Below, one piece after another: positions 44,373 through 52,838 of a DNA stretch of 64,000 nt. The DNA is taken from the NCBI GenBank assembly GCA_023474385.1, contig JAMCYB010000011.1, positions 1 through 64,000 of the forward strand, written 5' to 3'. A program made the translations under genes and the position numbers. How positions within the stretch are numbered: the first letter of the stretch is position 1; the number at the start of each line of letters is the position of its first letter. The notes below the pieces were generated by a model. The model searched no databases and was not told where the DNA came from. It worked only from the letters and a program-made list of their open reading frames with translations. This stretch comes from Candidatus Martarchaeota archaeon (GTDB lineage Archaea > Micrarchaeota > Micrarchaeia > Micrarchaeales > Micrarchaeaceae).

Positions 44373-44768
44373 TCATTCGAAAACCATAACGCTACCTTTG
44401 GCTATCCTTTCTTTTCCTATCGTGCCTGAAACGAATTCCACCACGTATGCTGCTTTTCCATTCGGAGTGTAAGTCCTGCACTTGAAAAACGACCTGCATG
44501 GCGCAGCATTCTCCACAAAGTCCACTACTTTTTTATCGCTGCCAAGCCAGACAATGTCGATGCTGAAGTTCATGTTCAGCATCCATATGCCGTACCTGCC
44601 TGCCGTATCGAACTTGAACAGCATGCACTCCCGGCTTTCCAATTCATGCCTGAACATCAGCCCTATGCTCCTTTTCGTAGGGCTGTCGGCTATGATGGCG
44701 CTGTATGCGGATTTCCCAATGTGCAGCTCCTCCGTTGAATATTTCTGCCTCCTGTAAATCGCCTTCAT
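44373..44768 (-). CDS. DUF192 family protein
   Basis: This 131-residue protein follows the DUF192 pattern: ADSPTKRSIGLMFRHELESR, MLFKFDTAGRYGIWMLNMNF, DIVWLGSDKKVVDFVENAAPC and a short beta C-terminus. DUF192 proteins are small beta-barrel proteins, often exported; no signal peptide is visible here. The start may be ATG 44768 or TTG 44786. It lies directly downstream of P5C dehydrogenase on the same strand. The function of the family is not settled. Confidence 0.8.
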   Translation of the reverse strand: MKAIYRRQKYSTEELHIGKSAYSAIIADSPTKRSIGLMFRHELESRECMLFKFDTAGRYGIWMLNMNFSIDIVWLGSDKKVVDFVENAAPCRSFFKCRTYTPNGKAAYVVEFVSGTIGKERIAKGSVMVFE

Positions 44769-44787
44769 CACCGCTGAGAAGAGCAAA

Positions 44788-46416
44788 CTATCCCTCTGTT
44801 ATCGAAAGGCTCTGCTCCCTCATAAATTGCTGGAGGTAGAAGGTGCTTCCAGTTCCCTTTCCTGTCAGCCCGCTGCCCTTCCATCCTACGAAAGTGTGCA
44901 GGCCGACTATGGCTCCAGTAGTAGCGCTGATGCTCCTGTTTATGTACACCACCCCGGATTCGATTGCGTTGGAGAATTGCTTTATCTCCTTTCTGTTCCT
45001 GCTGTACAACCCTGCAGTGAGCCCGTAATCTGTGTCATTCGCCATGCGCAAGGCTTCGTCGAATGTTTTGTATCCGACGATTGCGAGTATCGGTACAAAA
45101 AGCTCATTGTGAACCAGCTCATTCGAATGCTGCAGCTCTGCCAGCACCGGTTCGACATAATAGCCGTCCAGCCCCACATCTACCCTTTTCCCTCCGTAAA
45201 GCAGCTTTCCCGTATTCTTTATCCTGTCTACCGATTCCACATACCTCTTGTAGGCGCTCTCGCTTATCAGCGGGCCCATATAGATGTCCTTGTTGAGGGG
45301 GTTGCCGACGCGCATCCCCCTTACTTTTTCTATAAGCTTGCTTATGAAGACCTCCTTGACACTTTCATCGACGTAGACTCTAGAAAGTGCGCTGCACTTC
45401 TGACCGGCAAATCCGAATGCGGCTCCTGCAACGCCCTTCACCGCTGCATCAATGTCAGCATTTTTTGAGATTATTGCGGGGTTCTTGCCCCCCATTTCCA
45501 CGACAAAAACCTTCTGCATTCCCCTCCCGAAACTCCTCGATATCATGTTGAGGCCAGTGTTTCTGGATCCAGTGAACGCTATGCCCGCTACGTTCTTGTT
45601 CATCGCCAGCTCGTCCCCGACTTCCGAACCCGGGCCTGTTACGTAGTTGAAAACTCCCGGGGGCAGGCCAGCTTCGCGCAAAAGTTTGTACAGCATGAGC
45701 TCTACTAGCATCGTCATGTTGTCAGTTGAGGACGGCTTGAATACTACTGTGTTGCCGGTTATCATGGCCCCTATGCTCATTCCCATGGATATTGAGACTG
45801 GGAAATTGAATGGCGCTATTATGCCGAACACACCGTACGGCTTCATTGATATTATGACCTTCTCGGATTCGGACGGGGCGCCCTGGAAACCAGCACTCAC
45901 GTTGGCTTTGCTGCCGCCGAGCAGGGTCTTCCTTGAATAGCCCTTGTTTGCAAGGAGCTCTCCTGCGTAATACCTGGCAAAGTCTATTGCCTCGTCAACT
46001 TCGCCTATCGACTCGTATACAGACTTGGCGTTTTCATAGCTCAGCGCAGCAGCGATGGTAAATTTGTTTTTTGAAACCAAGTCTGCGAACTTCGAGAATA
46101 TCGCCGCCCTTTCCTTGTAGCCTGTATCCTTCCATTCTGCGAAGGCTGCGTTGGCAACCTCAATCGCCTTCTGCGCATCTTCCCTCCTGCCTTTTTGAAA
46201 TCTCCCTATCACTATGCTCCTGTCGACTGGGGACCGCTCCTCAAGAAGACCGTCAGCCTTTACCTCCATGTTGCCTATGTACATTGGGTGTGTCTTTCCG
46301 AAATCCGCTTTCACCACTGCTATCGCATCCTCGAAAAGTTTGTGGAATTCGCTTTCCCTTCCCTGCTCTATAAAATTCTTGTACGTAAATTCGTTCCTAA
46401 AAGCCGCTCTAGGCAT
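44788..46416 (-). CDS. 1-pyrroline-5-carboxylate dehydrogenase
   Basis: This 542-residue aldehyde dehydrogenase has the P5CDH layout: a long N-terminal segment (FRNEFTYKNFIEQGRE), NFPVSISMGMSIGAMITGN, AFTGSRNTGLNMISRS, VVEMGGKNPAIISKNAD and the catalytic Cys in FAGQKCSALSRVYVD. It oxidises glutamate semialdehyde to glutamate, completing proline catabolism begun by the enzyme at 20051-20923. Its promoter (TTTATAAC, minus strand, 46453-46446) is in the same gap as the SUF promoter. Confidence 0.9.
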   Translation of the reverse strand: MPRAAFRNEFTYKNFIEQGRESEFHKLFEDAIAVVKADFGKTHPMYIGNMEVKADGLLEERSPVDRSIVIGRFQKGRREDAQKAIEVANAAFAEWKDTGYKERAAIFSKFADLVSKNKFTIAAALSYENAKSVYESIGEVDEAIDFARYYAGELLANKGYSRKTLLGGSKANVSAGFQGAPSESEKVIISMKPYGVFGIIAPFNFPVSISMGMSIGAMITGNTVVFKPSSTDNMTMLVELMLYKLLREAGLPPGVFNYVTGPGSEVGDELAMNKNVAGIAFTGSRNTGLNMISRSFGRGMQKVFVVEMGGKNPAIISKNADIDAAVKGVAGAAFGFAGQKCSALSRVYVDESVKEVFISKLIEKVRGMRVGNPLNKDIYMGPLISESAYKRYVESVDRIKNTGKLLYGGKRVDVGLDGYYVEPVLAELQHSNELVHNELFVPILAIVGYKTFDEALRMANDTDYGLTAGLYSRNRKEIKQFSNAIESGVVYINRSISATTGAIVGLHTFVGWKGSGLTGKGTGSTFYLQQFMREQSLSITEG

Positions 46417-46546
46417 TATAGCACCGTATAAATATGTGTGCTAACGTTATAAAACCATACACTGGAATTGTTACGCAATGTTGCGCGCAAAAAGCCAGCG
46501 TCAATGCGCATACGGAGAACCAGTCTCTCTTTTTGCTTGCATAACC

Positions 46547-46554
46547 TTTAAATA
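46547..46554 (+). promoter_or_regulatory. TATA box of the SUF operon
   Basis: TTTAAATA lies 43 bases upstream of the sufB TTG. A start site 25 bases downstream would give a short leader containing the GGTG ribosome binding site at 46588-46591. The left arm of the nearby palindrome is also TATA-like, so the true box needs mapping. Confidence 0.5.
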
Positions 46555-46568
46555 ACATCACCGACACT

Positions 46569-46587
46569 TTTATAACCGAGTTATAAA
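46569..46587. promoter_or_regulatory. Perfect 8-3-8 palindrome at the SUF promoter, candidate operator
   Basis: TTTATAAC-CGA-GTTATAAA has two exactly complementary 8-base arms around a three-base spacer. It lies where transcription of sufB should begin and ends 9 bases before the start codon. A dimeric HTH protein is the natural reader; one is encoded inside the same operon at 49286-49615. Confidence 0.5.
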
Positions 46588-46596
46588 GGTGCTCTA

Positions 46597-48015
46597 TTGA
46601 CTGCTCAAAAAGAGGAATTCGTCGGGTCCAATGATGAAGAGTATCTTGAAAGGTACGGCTTCAGCGACAAGATAGAATACAAATACAAGACTGCAAAGGG
46701 GTTATCCGAGGACATAGTGAGGGAGATATCCAGGATAAAGGAGGAGCCCGAGTGGATGCTTGAGAAAAGGCTCACTGCGTATAAAGTGTTCGAGCAGAAG
46801 CCAACTCCTTCATGGGGTGCAGACCTCAGCAAGATAGACTTCAATGACATATTCTACTACATGCGCCCCACAGACAAGAAGGGCAGTACATGGGACTCTG
46901 TTCCAGAGGACATAAAGCGCACTTTTGACAAGCTGGGCATACCTGAAGCCGAAAAGAAGTTCTTTGCCGGTGCGGAGGCGCAGTACGATTCAGAAGTTGT
47001 GTATCACAACATAAGAGAGGACCTCCAGAAGCAGGGGGTCATATTCACAGATACAGACACTGCGGTAAAATCATATCCGGAACTGATGAAGAAATACTTC
47101 GGCACAGTAATACCGCCGTCAGATAACAAATTCGCGGCTCTGAACACGGCAGTGTGGTCAGGCGGGTCGTTCATTTACATACCAAAGGGGATAAAGGTAA
47201 CAATCCCGCTCCAGGCGTATTTCAGGATAAATTCGGAGAAGGCGGGTCAGTTTGAGCGCACCCTCATAATAGCGGACGAAGGTTCGGAAGTCACTTACAT
47301 AGAGGGCTGCACCGCCCCAATATACATGAGCTCGTCCTTGCACTCAGCTGTGGTGGAGCTCGTAGCACACAAAGACGCACACATACGCTACGTAACCATA
47401 CAGAACTGGTCCAAGAACGTTTACAATCTTGTAACCCAGAGGGCTTTCGCGTACGAGAATGCCTACGTCGAATGGATAGATGGCAACATAGGCAGCAAGA
47501 TAAACATGAAATATCCAAGCGTCTACCTGAAAGGAAGAGGTGCAAGGGGAGAGGTGCTTTCGATAGCAGTCGCAGGCGAGCATCAGGTGCAGGACTCGGG
47601 AGGCAAGATATTGCATCTGGCTCCAGACACAACATCAAAGATAATATCGAAGAGTGTATCAAAGGGCTCCGGAGTTGCATCCTACCGCGGTCTGATATAC
47701 GTCGGAAAGGACGCATCAAACACAAAATCCACTGTGCGCTGTGACGCGCTTCTCATGGACGATAATGCGAAGACCAACACATACCCGTACATGGAGGTGT
47801 ACCGGGACGACGCTACGATAACGCACGAGGCCACAGTGGGCAAGATAGGGGACGAGGAACTGTTCTACCTCATGTCCAGGGGCATAAGCGAGGAGGATGC
47901 GCTAACGATGATAGTCCTCGGCTTCATAGAGCCCCTCACAAAAGCGCTTCCAATGGAGTACTCGCTGGAGCTTAAACGCTTGATAAAGCTTGACACGTCA
48001 AATTCTGTCGCATAG
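46597..48015 (+). CDS. sufB: Fe-S assembly protein SufB
   Basis: The 472-residue protein contains the SufB core with FIYIPKGIKVTIPLQAYFRI, VTYIEGCTAPIYMSSSLHSA, SYRGLIYVGKDASNTKSTVR and the conserved Cys in VRCDALLMDD, then SRGISEEDALTMIVLGF. In the SufBCD complex it builds the nascent cluster. The start is TTG at 46597, as no usable ATG exists nearby, with GGTG correctly spaced upstream. It is the first gene of a six-gene operon. Confidence 0.95.
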   Translation: MTAQKEEFVGSNDEEYLERYGFSDKIEYKYKTAKGLSEDIVREISRIKEEPEWMLEKRLTAYKVFEQKPTPSWGADLSKIDFNDIFYYMRPTDKKGSTWDSVPEDIKRTFDKLGIPEAEKKFFAGAEAQYDSEVVYHNIREDLQKQGVIFTDTDTAVKSYPELMKKYFGTVIPPSDNKFAALNTAVWSGGSFIYIPKGIKVTIPLQAYFRINSEKAGQFERTLIIADEGSEVTYIEGCTAPIYMSSSLHSAVVELVAHKDAHIRYVTIQNWSKNVYNLVTQRAFAYENAYVEWIDGNIGSKINMKYPSVYLKGRGARGEVLSIAVAGEHQVQDSGGKILHLAPDTTSKIISKSVSKGSGVASYRGLIYVGKDASNTKSTVRCDALLMDDNAKTNTYPYMEVYRDDATITHEATVGKIGDEELFYLMSRGISEEDALTMIVLGFIEPLTKALPMEYSLELKRLIKLDTSNSVA

Positions 48016-48023
48016 GCGTTAAA

Positions 48024-49283
48024 ATGAGCGTATACGAAACGATGGTAAATGAGTCGAAGGAACTGTACAGGTCGCTGCCAGAGGAGAGCAACGAGCTCTT
48101 CAAGAGGCGGTTTGTACCTATAGGGCTTCCTCAATCGATTGCAGCCAACACGGCTTCAGAAGTGAGCGCAGATCTCGGCAAGCTGCCTCTTAAGTTCGAC
48201 GCAGTGATATCCGGTAATGGCTGCAGGTCAATGTCAAAATCAATACGCATTGCAGAAGCCGGCTCTAAGGAATACATGGATGCAATAAGTTCCAGGGTAT
48301 ACGACCCAAGAGCAGACAAGTACTCGTCGTTCATAAACGCTTCGTCATCAAGCGCCATCATGGTAGACATATCTAATGCTTCGACAAGGAGACTGAACCT
48401 TTTCTTCTCCACAAATTCCGACATATGCACGCAGGTTTTCATAAAAGCTGCGGACAATTCCGAATGTGAAATCACAGAATGGCATTCCTCCTCTGACCAC
48501 CCGGGCTCAGTAAACGGCGTTATAAATGAGATCGTAGCAAGCCCATATTCAAGAATTGCAGTAAATATCGTACACAATGAACCCTCTGCGGCAAAAGTTC
48601 TTAACGTTTCGAAGGCTGTTGCCATGGACAACGCCCAGGTTACAGTAAACTACGTCTATCTTGGGGGGGCATCTACCAAATCAAGGAATTACCTCCTTGC
48701 ATCCGGGTATTCCTCTAGCATCATTGCGAACGAGTTCGCACTCGCTCAATCGGAGCAGAAGTATGACATCAACACATCAATAATAAATGAGGCGGAGTCC
48801 AGCACGGCAAGGCTTACCTCTAAGGCAGTAGTGTCAGACAATGCGGTGTGCTTCCTAAAAGGCTTTTCAAAGATAAACCATGGTGCGAAGGATTCACGTT
48901 CATTCGTTGAAGAACGCGGACTAATAATAGAAAAAAGCGCAAAGCTCGAGTCCATACCGTCAATGTCAATAGACGAGAGCAGGGTAAAGGCATCCCACTC
49001 GTCAGCTATGGCGCCTCTGGACCCGGATACGATCTTCTACCTAAATTCGCGCGGCATCGATTTCAAGACTGCACGCATGCTTATAATAAGCGGATTCAGC
49101 ATATCGCAGCTTGCGAAGATAAGCGACGACATGCTAAAAGTGGCTCTATCTTCGATAGTGTCCTCAAGGTCTGCAGGCACCGAGGGGATAGGCAAGACTC
49201 CGAACATCGTGAGCCGCGACATGTGGATCCCATCGGCAAGCCATACAACCATACAAAAGCACAAGGATCTTGAGCAGGTGTGA
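48024..49283 (+). CDS. sufD: Fe-S assembly protein SufD
   Basis: This 419-residue SufB/D family protein has the C-terminal motif ASHSSAMAPLDPDTIFYLNS with the conserved His, then RGIDFKTARMLIISGF. The N-terminal two thirds are diverged, as usual for SufD. It pairs with SufB on top of SufC. Its stop overlaps the start of the HTH gene. Confidence 0.9.
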   Translation: MSVYETMVNESKELYRSLPEESNELFKRRFVPIGLPQSIAANTASEVSADLGKLPLKFDAVISGNGCRSMSKSIRIAEAGSKEYMDAISSRVYDPRADKYSSFINASSSSAIMVDISNASTRRLNLFFSTNSDICTQVFIKAADNSECEITEWHSSSDHPGSVNGVINEIVASPYSRIAVNIVHNEPSAAKVLNVSKAVAMDNAQVTVNYVYLGGASTKSRNYLLASGYSSSIIANEFALAQSEQKYDINTSIINEAESSTARLTSKAVVSDNAVCFLKGFSKINHGAKDSRSFVEERGLIIEKSAKLESIPSMSIDESRVKASHSSAMAPLDPDTIFYLNSRGIDFKTARMLIISGFSISQLAKISDDMLKVALSSIVSSRSAGTEGIGKTPNIVSRDMWIPSASHTTIQKHKDLEQV

Positions 49284-49285
49284 AA

Positions 49286-49615
49286 ATGCAGAGAAAGCTA
49301 ACTTCGTACGAGAATGTGATGGCTAATTTTCTGCCTGCATTCAGATTTCGGGCGGCTGGAATAATGGCAAAAGAATACAGGATCAACCAGCAGCTCTCGG
49401 CAAATCTGCTCGGGGTGACGCAGGCTTCAATAAATAAATATCTCAATGGCAGGGTTTCAGACAAGGTAAAACGGATTGGGCTACACATAGATGCGGATTC
49501 CGTAAGGGCTTTCATCGAGGATGCGGAATCTGGCAAGACCCGCGATGCCAAGCGCGAGATCTGCAGGATGTGCCAAAGCTATAGAAGCTTCGACTGCTCC
49601 CTAATAATTAAATGA
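49286..49615 (+). CDS. HTH regulator with C-terminal Cys cluster, inside the SUF operon
   Basis: This 109-residue protein has an HTH (INQQLSANLLGVTQASINKY, about residues 36-55) preceded by YENVMANFLPAFRFRAAGIM, which looks like the archaeal COG2522 predicted regulators. The C-terminus reads REICRMCQSYRSFDCSLIIK, giving C-x2-C-x8-C. Three cysteines are enough to hold an Fe-S cluster with an outside fourth ligand. Placed between sufD and sufC, it is a strong candidate for a feedback sensor of cluster status, like IscR or SufR in bacteria, which it does not resemble in sequence. A GTG at 49280 is the alternative start. Confidence 0.75.
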   Translation: MQRKLTSYENVMANFLPAFRFRAAGIMAKEYRINQQLSANLLGVTQASINKYLNGRVSDKVKRIGLHIDADSVRAFIEDAESGKTRDAKREICRMCQSYRSFDCSLIIK

Positions 49616-49629
49616 TGCTGTGTGATAAA

Positions 49630-50370
49630 ATGATTCTGGAGATAAAAGACCTATCGGTGGAAATTGCTGGCAAGGAAGTGATACAGAACCTCAATCTTAC
49701 AATAAGGACCGGAGAAAAGCACGTGCTTATGGGTCCGAATGGCTCGGGGAAGACCACTCTTGCAAAAGCCATATTCGGCCATCCTTCTATAAAAATAACA
49801 TCTGGCGACATACTGGTAGATGGGAAGAGCATAAAGGCACTGACCCCTGACAAGCGCGCTGCAGCAGGGCTTTTCCTAGGTTTCCAGAATCCAGTCGAGA
49901 TAGACGGTGTTGGGTTTGTGAGCTTTCTGCGCGCGGCAAAAGATGCTCTTTCGCCTTCCGAATCAAATACGCGAGAGCTTATGCAGGCAATAAAATCATC
50001 GACAGAGAAGCTTAAAGTCGGAGACAGCCTTATAGGAAGATCGCTCAATCAGGGCTTCTCTGGGGGAGAAAAGAAAAAAGCCGAAGTCCTCCAGATGGCT
50101 GTCCTCAAACCTAAAATAGCAATCCTTGACGAACCTGATTCAGGCCTTGACGTCGACGCGGTAAACATAGTCTCGTCCAACATAAACGATCTTGCCAGGG
50201 AAAACGCGATGGGCCTCCTCATAATAACGCACTATAGCAGGGTTCTATCATACATCGATGTGGACTACGTGCACGTAATATCAAAAGGCAAGATAGTGTT
50301 CGAGGGCGGCAAGGAAGTAATAAAGCAGATAGAGGATGGCGGCTATGAAAAGCTGCTAGAAGGTGCATAA
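49630..50370 (+). CDS. sufC: Fe-S assembly ATPase SufC
   Basis: A 246-residue ABC ATPase with VLMGPNGSGKTTLAKAIFGH (Walker A), a Q-loop FLGFQNPVEIDGV, signature GFSGGEKKKAEVLQM and Walker B IAILDEPDSGLDVDAV. It drives the SufBCD scaffold. ATG 49630 has GTGAT five bases upstream; ATG 49612 overlaps the HTH stop and is an alternative. Confidence 0.95.
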   Translation: MILEIKDLSVEIAGKEVIQNLNLTIRTGEKHVLMGPNGSGKTTLAKAIFGHPSIKITSGDILVDGKSIKALTPDKRAAAGLFLGFQNPVEIDGVGFVSFLRAAKDALSPSESNTRELMQAIKSSTEKLKVGDSLIGRSLNQGFSGGEKKKAEVLQMAVLKPKIAILDEPDSGLDVDAVNIVSSNINDLARENAMGLLIITHYSRVLSYIDVDYVHVISKGKIVFEGGKEVIKQIEDGGYEKLLEGA

Positions 50371-50371
50371 T

Positions 50372-51622
50372 ATGTCCGTCGAAGAGCTGAACCCATCAGA
50401 GATAAAGAAGGATTTTCCAATATTTGGCAATGCCGTAAATGGGAAGCGGCTCGTCTATCTGGATAGCGCGGCTACGTCACAGAAGCCCAAGCAGGTAGTT
50501 GATGCCATAGTAAACTACTACTACAGCTTCAATGCGAACATACACCGCGGCATATACAAGATATCCGAGCAGGCTACCGAGGAATACGAGCGTTCAAAGG
50601 AAAAAGTTGCAAGGTTCGTGAACGCAGAGAACGGGAAAAACATAATATACGTGCGCAATACCACGGAGGCACTCAATACTGTAGCGTTAACATTCGGCGA
50701 GCACAACATTGCGAAGGGCGACCACATACTGATATCGGATATGGAGCATCACAGCAACATAGTGCCATGGCAGCTTCTTGCAAAGCGCAAATCTGCCATA
50801 CTGGATTTCGTCCCTCTAAAGGACAATGCCTTCATTGACATCCCTTCCTACGAAAAGCTGCTCGAGAACAACCCTAAGATCGTCTCGCTCACGCATGTTT
50901 CGAATGTGCTTGGCACCATAAATGAAATAAAGAAGCTCACTTCCATGGCTAAGAAGGCCGGCTCAACAGTTGTAGTAGACGGTGCGCAGTCTGTCCCGCA
51001 TATGCCAGTGGACATATCCGACATGGGATGCGATTTTTTTGCTTTTTCATCGCACAAGATGCTTGGGCCTTCCGGCGTAGGCGTATTATACGGCAAAAAA
51101 GAGCTGCTTGAAACTACAGAACCGCTTTTCGGCGGAGGCGACATGATAAGTTCTGTAAGGAGGTCAGGATCTGAGTGGAACGAGATACCCTGGAAGTTCG
51201 AGGCTGGCACACCCAACATAGAAGGAGCAATCGGCTTGGGTGCAGCTATAAACTATCTTGAAGGAATAGGGATGCAAAAGATAAGAAATCATGAGAAATC
51301 CCTTACAGGATACGCAATGGAAGCAATTTCAAGAATTCCAGGAGTTGAAACTTACGGCCCTGCTCCGGGAATGGAGTCGGAGCGCGGCGGAGTGATATCC
51401 TTCGGCCTTAATGGCGTGCACCCGCATGACGTATCACAGATATTCGACAGCGAGGGCATAGCAATAAGAGCAGGTCACCACTGTGCCATGCCTCTTGTAA
51501 CAGAGGTCCTGCGCAAGGGCGCAGTATCGCGCATGAGCTTTTACATATACAATGACGAGAACGACGTAGACGCCGCAATAGCAGCAATAAAAAAGGTAAA
51601 GAGCATATTCCACATAAGCTGA
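50372..51622 (+). CDS. sufS: Cysteine desulfurase SufS
   Basis: This 416-residue class V PLP enzyme has YLDSAATSQKPKQVVDAI, the PLP Lys in FFAFSSHKMLGPSGVGVLYG and the catalytic Cys in IRAGHHCAMPLV. It takes sulfur from cysteine and hands it to SufU. ATG 50372 follows AAGGTG; the sufC stop is two bases upstream. Confidence 0.95.
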   Translation: MSVEELNPSEIKKDFPIFGNAVNGKRLVYLDSAATSQKPKQVVDAIVNYYYSFNANIHRGIYKISEQATEEYERSKEKVARFVNAENGKNIIYVRNTTEALNTVALTFGEHNIAKGDHILISDMEHHSNIVPWQLLAKRKSAILDFVPLKDNAFIDIPSYEKLLENNPKIVSLTHVSNVLGTINEIKKLTSMAKKAGSTVVVDGAQSVPHMPVDISDMGCDFFAFSSHKMLGPSGVGVLYGKKELLETTEPLFGGGDMISSVRRSGSEWNEIPWKFEAGTPNIEGAIGLGAAINYLEGIGMQKIRNHEKSLTGYAMEAISRIPGVETYGPAPGMESERGGVISFGLNGVHPHDVSQIFDSEGIAIRAGHHCAMPLVTEVLRKGAVSRMSFYIYNDENDVDAAIAAIKKVKSIFHIS

Positions 51623-51631
51623 GTGTGTCAA

Positions 51632-52036
51632 ATGAGCGAAATAGACGACCTCTACATGGAGGACATAATATCAAATTACGAACATCCGCATAACCGCGGC
51701 AGCATAAGCAACGCATCCGCTGAATTCCACGGACATAATCCCGTATGCGGAGACGACATACGAATCTATGTAACGATAAAGGATGGCAGGGTGGAGGACG
51801 CCAAGTTCGACGGTGACGGCTGCTCCATAAGCATCGCTTCTGCAAGCATGCTCACCGATTACATAAAAGGAAAGACGCTTGACGAGATAGAGCGCATGGA
51901 TGTCGATACCATAAGGAAGCTGCTAAACATAGATCCTGGCCCTGTGCGCCTGAAATGCGCCACGCTCTCCTTAAAAACATTGAAGGGAGCGGTATTCCTT
52001 TTTGAGCACAAGCCGAACGACACGGACAATCTATAG
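51632..52036 (+). CDS. sufU: SufU/IscU-type sulfur-transfer scaffold
   Basis: This 134-residue U-type protein keeps three conserved cysteines: PVCGDDIRIYV, DGDGCSISIASASMLTDYI and RLKCATLSLKTLKGA. The Gly-Asp between the first pair and spacing of the third agree with SufU. It closes the operon and its stop overlaps the convergent alaX end by six bases. Confidence 0.92.
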   Translation: MSEIDDLYMEDIISNYEHPHNRGSISNASAEFHGHNPVCGDDIRIYVTIKDGRVEDAKFDGDGCSISIASASMLTDYIKGKTLDEIERMDVDTIRKLLNIDPGPVRLKCATLSLKTLKGAVFLFEHKPNDTDNL

Positions 52037-52744
52037 CCCTATGACAAATACGACCCGTTTGTTGTGCGCTCCCCTGCTCTCATAGGATTCTAGCCTTATT
52101 CTGCCTATCTCAGAGGTATTGGAGACATGCGTACCGCCGTCAAGCTGCATGTCGAATCCCTCTATGTCTATCACCCTTATAGTTTCAAGCTTTTTCAACA
52201 GCTCGTTCCCGGGAAGAGTCCTGGAAAGGTTCGGTATTGCCGCCGCCTCGTCTACAGAAAGAAACTTCTGCGAAACTGCGTGCTTCTCATCTATGACAGC
52301 CTGCGCCTTTGCGGCAATCTCATCAGCTTTTTGCTTATCCATCATAGGTATGTCGAAATCCATTCTTGCCCTGTCCTGATATATCTGGCCTCCAGTTACC
52401 TTCCCGCCATAATATTTCTCCACTACCCCGTCTACTATGTGCAGAAGGGTGTGGTATTTCATATGTGCGTATCTCCTATTCCAATCTATCTCTCCCTTTA
52501 CGGCGAGTCCAGGAGCCAACGAAACTTCTTTTTCAGGCAGATGTATTATTCTGTCGCCATCCTTCCTTACATCAATTATGTTTATCCTAGAACCATCTAC
52601 GGTCAATGTTCCGACATCGCATGGCTGTCCTCCTCCTGTTGGATAAAATGCAGTCCTGTCCAGCTCTATCCCGCCATCTGCTGCGACTATAGTTGCATCG
52701 AACGCCTTCATATACTGGTCTTTCCAGAAAAGCTTTTCAACCAT
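52031..52744 (-). CDS. alaX: Alanyl-tRNA editing protein AlaX
   Basis: This 237-residue trans-editing protein has RTAFYPTGGGQPCDVGTL, the zinc motif HMKYHTLLHIVDGVV (HxxxH) and a second metal site MQLDGGTHVSN, ending with GRIRLESYESRGAHNKRV. It hydrolyses Ser- or Gly-tRNA-Ala. The second site has Asp where many AlaRS editing domains have Cys (CGGTH); its His is kept. Its length is that of the medium AlaX class. Confidence 0.9.
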   Translation of the reverse strand: MVEKLFWKDQYMKAFDATIVAADGGIELDRTAFYPTGGGQPCDVGTLTVDGSRINIIDVRKDGDRIIHLPEKEVSLAPGLAVKGEIDWNRRYAHMKYHTLLHIVDGVVEKYYGGKVTGGQIYQDRARMDFDIPMMDKQKADEIAAKAQAVIDEKHAVSQKFLSVDEAAAIPNLSRTLPGNELLKKLETIRVIDIEGFDMQLDGGTHVSNTSEIGRIRLESYESRGAHNKRVVFVIGL

Positions 52745-52838
52745 CTACTCACTCAGAGACTCTCTAATCATCACAAGTCAGAAATACCTTGTCTCATCAT
52801 CTTGGCAGATTTCCCATACAAGTTATAAAACGCTTTTG

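Noticed and set aside
46446..46453. GTTATAAA as a second operator half-site for the SUF regulator.
   Set aside because: On the minus strand it sits at TATA distance from the P5C dehydrogenase start, which is the simpler explanation.
48024..49283. Possibility that sufD is a degraded second sufB.
   Set aside because: The conserved SufD C-terminal His motif and full length are present, and a diverged N-terminal part is normal for SufD.
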